Assembly: GCA_001949185.1 (NCBI GenBank) | Contig: BDGG01000001.1 | Coordinates: 6,183,353 to 6,247,352 of the forward strand | Length of the DNA: 64,000 nt | Origin: Ramazzottius varieornatus | Taxonomy: Eukaryota; Tardigrada; Eutardigrada; Parachela; Ramazzottiidae | Reading direction: 5' to 3' | In this document: positions 12,948-22,900 of the stretch, in pieces | Layout of the letters: each line of letters begins with the position of its first letter | Numbering within the stretch: position 1 is the stretch's first letter | Translations under genes and position numbers: made by a program | The notes under the pieces: model-generated | The model's input: only the letters and a program-made list of their open reading frames with translations | Told to the model about the DNA's origin: nothing | Databases searched by the model: none

Positions 12948-15900
12948 ATGAAGAACATGTCCATACGGAGCTTGTGTGGATCTCGTGCGGACTTTAACCA
13001 ACGATACCACACTAAAGATGAGCTGCAAGACGGTAAGACTACTTCTGAGTACGACCCAGTTGGCCCACTTGCATTAGAAATACCTTTCTGCTTGCAGTTG
13101 GTCGAGGTATCGGGGAGAGAGATCTGGTGGAAGAAGACGAGTTGGGTGGCGAGTATATGCCGGTGCCAGGTGGTCCATTTTCGGCCATGATACCCTCGCT
13201 CTGGCCACAGAAGATTCTACAGACCATCTCGGAGGTACGCTAACGTGGCGATCTCATTTTCATTTGCGCAACGGTAAACGCGCACGTTTGAGTTTGTTGT
13301 ATTTTGAGTTCGAGGAAAAAAGTTTCTTATCGGTCTGAAACTATTTGAACAACCAAGAGCGGATCGATAGTGGTACACCGCCATCATTTAAAAATGTCCG
13401 CAAAGCGGTCATATTTCTACCTTGTTCCCTCGACGTGAACTTCGTGCACGTATACCGTATTTTTTTGTCTTGCAGAGCCCAGAAGGAGTTACCTACAACG
13501 AATTTGGTTTCGTCAGATCTGCAACAGGTTAGCGCGACGTTTTCCCCTGAGATCTGCTTTCTTCGTTTTTGTGGGGAAATACTATTGCGAAGATGGTTTC
13601 CAGATCCGGACAGAGAGCCCTTCGATGACAAAGCACACCAGAAATTACCATGGCTGGCCCATCTGGAGTTCTCTGTGGCAGATCAGACGAAGGACAACAA
13701 AATGTCATGGGACAAAGTACGCTTACCGCCCACCTCAGTACTTTATCCAACGGGTTGAAGTGCCATAGCTTGAAGACGGCAGAATAAACAGGTGTATTGT
13801 TTCCAGATGCACCATAAGGTCGCACACACCGAGAAGCTTCGCAGCATGATTTTAGACGGCATTCCACATTCACTGCGCGCTCAAATGTGGATGCGTCTCT
13901 CCGGAGCTGTGGAAAAGAAATATGGGTCGGAGATTGCTTATGGCGACATCGTCCGAAGCAGCATCAAAATCCATCGTGCGGATGACAAAATTATCGAAAG
14001 GGTAACGTGTCTGCAGATGTTGCACAGCTCAGCATGTGTACTGTAACACGTGTCTGAATTTGTCCCGTCAGGATATTCTTCGTATTTTTCCTTCCCATCC
14101 ATGTTTCTCCAACCGATCCTCGACCGGAACGAACCGCCTGCGTCGAGTATTGCGAAGTCTGGTGTGGATGTACCCTAACATTGGGTATTGCCCAGGATAT
14201 TGCTCGGTAAGGCCTTTTCGAGATCCAGTTCTTATCACATGTTTGGATATTTCAGCGAACTCAATACGGATGTGTTGTTTCGGCTTTGCAGATTGTGGCG
14301 CCACTACTCCTCTTCTTGGAAGAAAACGACGCCTTCTGGTTGATGACTGTGATCATTGAAACGCTTCTGCCACCTTCATATTTTGCTCATGGCATGCTTG
14401 GAGCTCAGGTAAAAATCGTCCCCGTCTGCACTGCCTGATTGAAATTTTGTTTCTTTCGGACCGCGAAGAAATCTTTTTTTTATTTTCTGTTGACTCCAGG
14501 CGGATCAAAAAGTCCTCTTGGAACTTATCGAAGAGTACATGCCGGAAGTTGCAGCCAAATTCAAAAAAGAAGACATCGGTACGAAAAGGCACCTACACAG
14601 CGTTTCCCAACACGGTCCCAACGGAGCTGCCTTCCAAGTTTTCGTTGTTTTACGTGAAACCAGTGTTTTAATGTTACAGACATGACTCTGGTGACCATTT
14701 CATGGTTTATGTCGCTGTTTTCGAACGTACTCAATATCAGCAGCCTACTACCCCTATGGGACTGGTTCTTCTACGATGGTTCGATTGTGCTGCTCCAAAC
14801 CACCCTCGGCATGATGAAGGAGAAGGTGAAACTGAACGATTTACCGCATCAAGGAACCGTTTTGTGAGGCAGTACCTCATGTTTTCCAGAGTGAGGATAT
14901 GCTTCAGCTGGAGTCAGCCGTCCTCTTCAACTACCTGTCCAGTCTCCCTAACAGTATTCCCAGCATGGCGGCAACACTAAAGGTAAGCTTGTCTATATAT
15001 GGCATCATTGTACGCACTTGGTTCAGCTGCCATTGGACCGAACGGAATATCCCTTTGCGTTTGATCTGCAGATGGGCGCCTCATTATCCACCAATCTAAC
15101 GCCGGAAGTTATCCATCAGAAACGTCAGAAGCACTTGGCGGTCATGATGGCCTCCACTGGCAGCCTTTTCGCGCCCAACTTTCCCTTCAACATGCCTAAT
15201 CAGGCGGGTTCAACCCTTCCGAAGCCTAACCGACTCCACAGACACTCAACCACATGGAGATTCCTGACAGTTCTATTTTTGGTGATTCCAGGAAGTTTCA
15301 CAAGGGTCGACTGGCAGCATGTTTCGAGGCCTGCTAGCGGACCATTCCGTCAGCTCAAAACAGAAGAATATCCGGCAGACGGAGCTGCTGGTTAATCTAC
15401 GAGAAGCCATCTTGATCATATGCCGACACTTTCAGACACACGATCTCCAATTAGGAAAAGTAGTACGCCACACTTTCTCTCGATTATCTGGCATCGATAC
15501 GTTCATGGCGAAATACCGTAGAATGTCCGTTCGGTTCTTTCGTTTGGTGGTTTATCTTCGGTATCTCTCAAGTATTCACCATCACCCTTATAGAACACAG
15601 TGGCCGATTACTCGCCGGAAAGTCATCTGCGTGACCGCGAAGTTTACGGATCTGCCTCACGCAGTCATTGTCGCCGAGCCAAAGCCGTCATGGATTTCGA
15701 GCGGTCAGCTGACGACGAACTGGGCTTCCGCAAGAACGACGTCATCATGATTGTTTCCCAGAACGACGAGCATTGCTGGATCGGGGAACTCAATGGTCTG
15801 CGTGGCTGGTTCCCGGCACGCTTCGCCGAGCTGCTCGATGAACGAGGGAAAGAGGCTCGTATCGTCCATCCCCCATCCACAAACTAAATCTCACCACAGT

Positions 15901-17122
15901 CAAAGACTACTGTCAACATGGTCTTCTGTCCCTTTTTTCAGTACTCTCCGGCCGGTGACGATTCCGTCTATGAGTCCATCGGTGACCTTGTCCGTGAAAT
16001 CTTGGGCACCACCTTGCTAAGCGTCTTCGAACACGGGCTGAAGTCCTCTGTCATACTCGGCACTTCGATACACCCCTGGGCTTTCATCGAAGAGGTCTGT
16101 TTTGAAGACCCACCTAACATAAACAAGCAGAGATAAATTTGGTATTTTCCCCAGGTTGCCGATAAAGAAATTAATCAAGAGCTACAAAGTGTTTATGCGC
16201 GGCTGAATCTGTGCAACGCATACAAGTAGGTCATAAAAGCAGTTTACTTCGTTTGTTGGGATTTCATTCGTGATTCAGGGGAAAACATGATGTACATAAT
16301 GTGGTTTGAAGTGGAACGCTCAAAGGTTTTACGTTTCGGTAATTTGATAGACTGGACGAAGATAGTCGCGTGTTAAGTCCGGAAGAGCTGCTGTACAAGG
16401 CCGTGCGAAACGTTAACGCGACACATGATGCTGTTCAAGCGTCGCCGGCAGTGAAATTCCGCTCCTTTATTTGCAGTGGCCTCAAGTACGTTCTTTCCCT
16501 CTATACACTTGAGTAGTTATGACGCATCAACACATATTGATATCTTCCCTTTTCTTTTATGATGGCTACAGTGATCAAGTCTTACATCTATGGTTGGAAG
16601 CTTTATGTTCGTGTCGATCCTTGCTGGAGAAATGGTACCACGAAGCGTCATTGCTACGAAGTCCCGCTTGGATGCAAATCAAATGCGAACTGCGGTTGGT
16701 ACCGAGTTACATAATAACCATACCCCCAAATGCCACACCGAAAACCTGGACGGCATAAACCGAACCGCGGCACATTCACCCAGATCGTTCTTTCAAGTGG
16801 CGCACACTCTCAGTAAACAACAACACAAACCTGCAAGACTTGAAAAAACCGTCATATCAAGTGGCGCAGGTTTGCGTTTTATTTGCCGAGAGCGTGCGCC
16901 AGTTGGAAACGATCTAAGCGGAACCTATTACCGAGGTCCCGGTCATGCTTTGTGAACAATAATATCGTCGATGTTTTGTCCTGTAGGATATTGTCCCAGC
17001 TGTGCTTTACACTGTCACTCGATTCCGAGATCAGTACAAAGAAAGCCAACGGATATCCATTACGCGGGAGTGTGCGCGAGTTGCTGGTTAAACACCACTT
17101 ATTCAGTTGGGAGCTCCAGTGA
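12948..17122 (+). CDS. SGSM3: Small G protein signalling modulator 3 (TBC, SH3, RUN)
   Basis: About 18 exons: 12948-13032, 13098-13234, 13476-13527, 13604-13716, 13807-14001, 14072-14206, 14292-14408, 14500-14578, 14680-14825, 14890-14982, 15027-about 15207, about 15296-15459, 15594-about 15854, 15942-16094, 16155-16225, 16351-16485, 16572-16694, 16987-17122. This gives about 791 residues (human SGSM3 is 749). Family blocks run in order: [21 protein letters not shown], the TBC domain (about residues 140-380), the SH3 domain at about 525-580 ([25 protein letters not shown]) and the RUN domain to the C-terminus ([20 protein letters not shown]). The family regulates Rab GTPases and membrane traffic. 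The TBC arginine finger (IERDILR) is kept, but the YxQ glutamine position reads YCP. The joins after exons 11 and 13 lack a clean GT donor at the family-aligned spot and are uncertain. Confidence 0.93.
16782..16916. mobile_element. Short TIR element, AGATCGTT..CAAGTGGCGCAC family
   Basis: It lies in the last intron of SGSM3. The left end (GATCGTTCTTTCAAGTGGCG, then CACACTCTC) and the inverted right end (GAGAGCGTGCGCCAGTTGG, then AAACGATC) form terminal inverted repeats of about 28 bases around a body of roughly 80 bases. Other copies or solo ends occur near 41498-41602, 50660-50715, 54120-54150, 54955-55000 and 56371-56502, all in introns. Confidence 0.7.
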
Positions 17123-17917
17123 GTTTTTATCATGTTTCCGCTCCCCACTGCATGAGTGGCAGAGTTTGACGGAAAGCGCGGAAAGAACAAAGAGAAAAGA
17201 CGCAGAGGCTGTCGTTGCTGATCTCCTGCTGGACTTCATTTGAGCTATTCATCCAGGCGTGGGACTATGATGGCGCAGATGGCTATTATTATGCTTGGGA
17301 AAAGTGAGGCGTGAAGTCTGAATCGATAAAAGTTCGATCAGCGGAGGTCTTATGCACGACTTGATGTGACAATCCTGCTTGTTTTTTTCCACGATTGTGT
17401 TCATCAGTCTAATATCCGGTCGTACGATACCGCTTACACGCCCAGTTCAGCCGACACTGGATCCACTTTTCCGCTTTCCCTTCGTTGTTAAAGCTTCCCA
17501 GTCAATCAAATAATCAACACTGGTCACAGTATATCAAAAATTTCACGTGAAAAAATTGAATAACATCTTACGATAATGCACAGCCTTCACATTGAACGCT
17601 GTGTCCTAGTTTTGACGATAAGTTATTCGACAATTCGATATTCGATCGAGAATGTGAGAAAATGAATGTGCGAATGGTGGCTGAAAATGGCAAAATTGTT
17701 GCTCCGGTACCGTAACATGCAATTGTAAATCCTGCTGACAGATTCCTTTGTAAGACGATTCCAAAACATAACCAAGGAAAGATTCATCTCGGCGTGTATC
17801 CGTTAGGTTAGTTGGACTTCCTGTAGGCTCAAGTAAACCCCATGCATTTGTAAAGGCTGTGTTGGAAGTAATTACCGCAACGGAATGTGAACTTTGTGGT
17901 TCCTTCTCAGATGGCGG
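17123..17917. other. Intergenic, nothing recognised
   Basis: This stretch lies between the SGSM3 stop and the stop of the minus-strand secreted protein. I see no gene, RNA or repeat that I can support. Confidence 0.4.
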
Positions 17918-18495
17918 CTAATTACCGTCATCATTATAGGCGCTGACGCCAATTGCGTGGCTGCGGCTACGACGTGGTGCAGAAAGCAAAGCCCAGAATG
18001 GGATGTTCGGCGCTTCCAACGGAACAGGCGCATTGAAGTCCCAGCTAGCCATCATAGAAGGTCCGCGCGGCATGAGCGGGGCGGGCTTGACCTGTGGCGT
18101 GGGTGGGCTCATCCAGTAGAGTCCTTCTTTGTCTTCCTTTGAGAGGTTTTCGCTAAGCGGGGGAGACTGGCGGTCGGCTATGCGACCGAAGACTCGCTGG
18201 CTGAAATATGGTGGAGGACGACGGGCGAAGGACTGAGCGTATTCGTTTCGGCGAATGATAGGTCGGTGCCGAGAAGCCGCTCCAGAGTTGTAGAGAAGAC
18301 GCGGATCGTGACCGACAACTGAAGTTCCCTCCCACGAACTCAAATCGTCGTCGTTAAAGGTAGACTGGGCTGTGGTGTAGACAAAGGTGCAACAAATGAC
18401 CTGGGATACAAAAGCCTCTTCAGATTTATTTGGAAAAGTAACGCACCATGTTTCGGAAAGTAACGCACCATCAAAAGGATCCCCAAGTTCGCCAT
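17918..18495 (-). CDS. Secreted protein, possible neuropeptide precursor
   Basis: Two minus-strand exons join in phase: 18495-18469 (nine codons, donor GTGCGT) and 18400-17918 (acceptor TATCCCAG), giving 169 residues. The junction completes a classic signal peptide (MANLGILLM then VICCTFVYTTAQS), which argues that the gene model is real. The mature part is Pro/Arg/Ser-rich without cysteines. It contains dibasic sites RR before NEYAQSFA and before PPPYFSQRVFGR, where a Gly-Arg could give a C-terminally amidated peptide ending ...QRVF. A second RR lies near the C-terminus (APRRSRSHAIG). The precursor logic is inferred from general neuropeptide processing rules, and I recognise no named family. 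The donor region contains a small tandem duplication of GTAACGCACCAT. Confidence 0.6.
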
Positions 18496-19927
18496 GATGA
18501 GGGTTCGGTTCTGTTCCGTTCAGATATTACGGGGAAAAAACAACCATCCGAGCGACCAAAGAAGCCGCTTGAAGATCACACTGGAATTTGGCAGGTTCGA
18601 GGTCGACAGACTGGCAGAACGTTAAAAGTCAACACCGGAACACACGGATGCGATTAAGAGAAACAACAAGTACCGGCTGCTGAAAGCTTCACAGAGACAA
18701 ACCGAAAGAAAGAAAGAAAAACGTTCGAATAAAAGATTGGAGGAATCTTTCGGCAGTTAGTTGTAAAGACGTGGAAGATACTCTAACCAATACATAACCA
18801 ACTGTTTTATATGAGCAGTGGGCTAAGTAACTCAGGTGTCACGTGGTGAAATTTTCATTTGTTGGAAGATCACGGCCAAACTTGGCTTTGCCGTCTCACG
18901 TCAATTTGACGTCTTGGTCAAGTTGGTCGCCCAAATAGCACGAATGAAAACAGCAACTTCAACGTCATTGACGTGAAACGTATACGAGCCAGCAGTCCCT
19001 CAACAAGTCTGTTTTTTACCACGTGACACCTGAGGTACTTTGCCCACTGCTCATATGCTCTGGCTCACCGCGCATCCTAACACGAGAAAAGTATTCGTCG
19101 ATTACGCTGTATGCCACGCCCTCATGAGATCACCGCACTGGCAAGATAGCTTTTCGTTGCTCTGCTCGGTGTGACACCATTGCTGGGCGAATATGTCACA
19201 TACTGTTGTCCTCTGAATTCTAGGTTCTTTCCTATAGAGGAGCTGCATCGTTACAGATCCGCTTTGAGAGCTGAACCGTGCAGTACGGGAAAGACTGCTC
19301 GTAGCGCCATCATACGTACACGTCGACGAGAAAATATGGGCCAGGCGGAGCAGACGGCAAAATACAAATCCAACCGTAGAGAAGGGACAGAAAGTATCAA
19401 TACATTAGTGTGAATGAGTCGCGTACGTACAAGCTTCCGTACCGCCGCAGCGAAAAGGCCCTGGTCCATATTTTTCACTGGCCCGTTGTTTCTTGTCGTT
19501 CGTGTGCTGATTCGAGGTTCCGTGTTGAAAGACCCAAGAATCATTTCGACACTTCCAATGGAACACTCAGAAATATATCCGAAAAAAACTATCACAAAAT
19601 ACGTATTTCATCTGTCATTATTATCCCAGCGGGAGCAGGCCGTTCCAATTTCCAGGAAGGCTCGTCGAAAGTGACTGCATTATGGTACTGACATCGTAAA
19701 CATCGAAGAAAGTTCTGATATGAACGGGATATGCCTGCAGCTAAAGTGCCTTTCCCGCTGAACTTGTAATAGAGGAGGTGAAACTTTCATGTTACAGTAT
19801 AATTAGTGTGACATCAACCAAGGTAATTCTACTACAAAATCTTCTTTGCTCAAACTTCGTCCGTGATATTGAAAAATTTTCCAGGCTTTGATTTTCCAGT
19901 TCCGGACGCAGAAGGGGAGACGACGAA
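18496..19927. other. Intergenic with one small TIR element and a possible signal exon
   Basis: Besides the element at 18812-19053, a plus-strand frame starting at 19414 (MSRVRTSFRT..., followed by a hydrophobic stretch WSIFFTGPLFLVVRVLI) could be the missing signal-peptide exon of the receptor that follows, but no donor is convincing. Nothing else is recognised. Confidence 0.35.
18812..19053. mobile_element. Small TIR element (TGAGCAGTGGGC ends)
   Basis: The first and last roughly 40 bases are near-perfect inverses: TGAGCAGTGGGCTAAGTA with CTCAGGTGTCACGTGGT at the left, and the inverse at the right. TA flanks both sides (18810-18811, 19054-19055). The 242-base body has no coding capacity, so this is a Tc1/mariner-type MITE by its target site. 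Confidence 0.8.
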
Positions 19928-22900
19928 ATGGAACCTCAAGTCAACAACACAGTGGATCAATGGACCAACGTTGTCTTACTTGTCGCGACATTTTATGAAA
20001 CAATTCATTACTTACCAGCGTACCGAATGATCATCGACGAGGCCAATCGAGTCCCAGGAACCAACGTACATTTCGACATGGCGCCTGTTGCAAATGCCAA
20101 TATGACCAGCTGCCCGGAATCGAACGCCAACATTGTGAATCTGTTCTCCCAATATTACTACACGGAAAACCTTGGACAAAATATCACAATCTCCATGTCC
20201 CCCTGTAAGCCGCCGGTTGCACGAGATCTGTCCTTTCCAGTCCACTTTACCCCGTAGCTTGAAACTGAACGTGAATCGGACGTTATATTCCTTTGCAGTA
20301 TGTGCAACTTCCATTCTGGAAGTTTCGCCGCTGTTACGAGGTACGCTTTGGCGCGATACCTGTGCAAGCTAAAGTATTGATATTTACCAGTGTCGTTTAC
20401 TTTCCTCTAGAATGGGATATTCCGTTTTTCACACTGTACGTACTGCACGAACAACCGATAGGAAAAGCCTTTTTTGAGCTTAAACTTTAGTCTCCTGTAG
20501 CTGCGTACTGTATAGACTTGCGGTCCCATACTGTGGCAGCACATTTAGTGGCCACCAAGTTACGGGTTTCAGGTCTGGAAATGTGAAAGAAATGCGGGAC
20601 CCTATGAAACACCCTACGCTAATGTCTACCAGTGTTTCTGAAAACTTTGTGATGCAAAGATTCATCAAGTCGGTTCTTCTCGACTTCCGATGGACAACAG
20701 TCTTCTTCTTGTGCGATGAAGGAAGCCCCAACTCCTTTTACATCAATAACTGCAAGGGACTGCGGTCGCTGCTTGACCACGATCCAAAGTTCCTGGTGAG
20801 GGCAATCACCGTCAACACTCGCCCTCCCAGCACACTGAACTACGAGCTGGTACTCCCGTTAATCGCCAGGCAGTCTAGAGGTGCGTGCTTGAGTTCACTT
20901 ATGCCTTTCCAGGACGTCCATAAAAAAGTTGAAATCATGGACATTAGTCAATAATGTATCTTGGTAGTCGTGTTATTGATGCTTGACATGCACTCCACAC
21001 GGGAATTCCTGGTAAGTCTCTTTTCCTCACAAGCCGCGTTTCGTAAGTTCTCAAGTGCGGTTGAAGAAACCATGGAGTCCTTCCAGGTGAACGCATATCA
21101 CAGGAACATGACCGGGAGCGATTATGTAGGCTGGTGTTATGCCTGAGCTCAATGTCGTTTCGGCTTGCGAAGTGGTTATAACCCGGTATATCTGGATAAT
21201 TGAGTGTTCGTTCCAGGTTTATTTCTTCCCACAAGCCTTTTTCCTTCCGGTTTATTTTCCGCACTTGACTTGGAAATGGAACACAACAGACGATTTGGTA
21301 ATGGCTTTCGGTAATCTAAGTAATCCGCGCTCGTCGAGCGTCCAAGACAGACGATTGCTAACCTAGATACCTTCGTTCCAGATAGTTCGACAAGCACTTT
21401 CTTCCGTTTTCTACATTATCTCTGACGCTGAAATCCTATCGAGCAAGCTGTCCAACAAGACGAAAAATGCTGTCCTAAAACTGATCAATATTAATCTTCC
21501 GAACGGAAGGATCGAAACCGAGGTAACCGGTGGTTACTTTCATGGGCCTGGCACCTTCTTGTGCTTCTCAAAACCACGATCCTGGCCAGTCTCATCTCTT
21601 CAGATTCCGGCTGAGCTCATTGCCGCGCTCCAGACAGTCGAGGTGATTGTACAGGTCTGTCAAGAAGCTCGCATAATCACCTCCAAACCAACCTAACAAA
21701 CGCCAGGTTGGTTCACAGACTTCCAACAATCTGATCAGAGCGAACCCTGGAGTAGGTGCTAAGCGCCTACTGGGCGGAAGACGGTTCAAGATATCGACCG
21801 TCAACCGCACCATTGTTCAAGCCACTGCAGACGTCTACTTCGATCAAGATGGCTTCAAAATCCCCAACTATCTATTGAAACAGTTCGACTTAAACACCCA
21901 TCACTACGAGGTACACGAACGACGAGAAATTATGGGACAGGACTTTTCGCTGTGGCGGTACGGAAGCATGCGCGTATACTGTCTACAAGAAAAAACCGAC
22001 CCCCTACTCTCTAATCCAAAGATTCATAACTTTTGTTCCAACACTCCGATCTGCAAGCTTTGTGCCGGTTCTGGATACGAAGGATCGTGTCCACTCTGTC
22101 TGGTTCCAGTTTCAGTTCACACAGTTTAGTTTTACTCCCGACAACTTTAGTTTTATCCTCGTTCAAAGGCATTTCACTCCCCCGAATTTCAGTTTTACTC
22201 CGCAGATTTAGTTCTACTCCCCACCAACTTAGTTTTACTCTTCTCAACATCGTTTTAGTCCTCCAAATTTCAGTTTCAGTCCCGAGATCCATTTTCAGTC
22301 CCGAATAATCCAGAGTTAGTTTTCTCAAAAACATTCTAGTCTTTTGGATCTAAAATTTGGTCCTAACTTTAAATTTCAGTTCGAAGCAGTAGATTTTCAG
22401 TCTTTACAAAACCAGATGTTCATTTAAAACGGTATCTTACGTCGAAGACCTAACTTAATCCCAGTGGCGGCCGCATTGTTTGCAAAATCTTTCATGCTCT
22501 TGAGGGTTTTCAGTCTTTGACTTTGACTCTGAAGTTGTCTTTAACTTTTGAATATTTGTCACGTCATTTCAGTTTTACTCCCGTGGATTCTGGTTTTCGT
22601 CTTCCGTATTAGTTTTACTCTAATGAGTTTGAATTTTACTCTCGGTCTTCGCATTTTAGTCTTTGGCTCTTAACATTTCGTCTGGGAATTTTAGTTTTAC
22701 TCTCGCCTAACTCTCGAGAGTAAAACTGCAACTGGAGAAAAGAGTACATTAATCTACTCTAGAGTATACCTAATTACAGCACTGCAGCATAGCATGATCC
22801 GGTCATCGAAAAACAAGTGAGCCTTTCCTTTTGGAAGTATTTTAAATATTCGATGCTATCGCGCAGCACGCCATCGTTCACGTGAAGTACAGCCCGGTCC

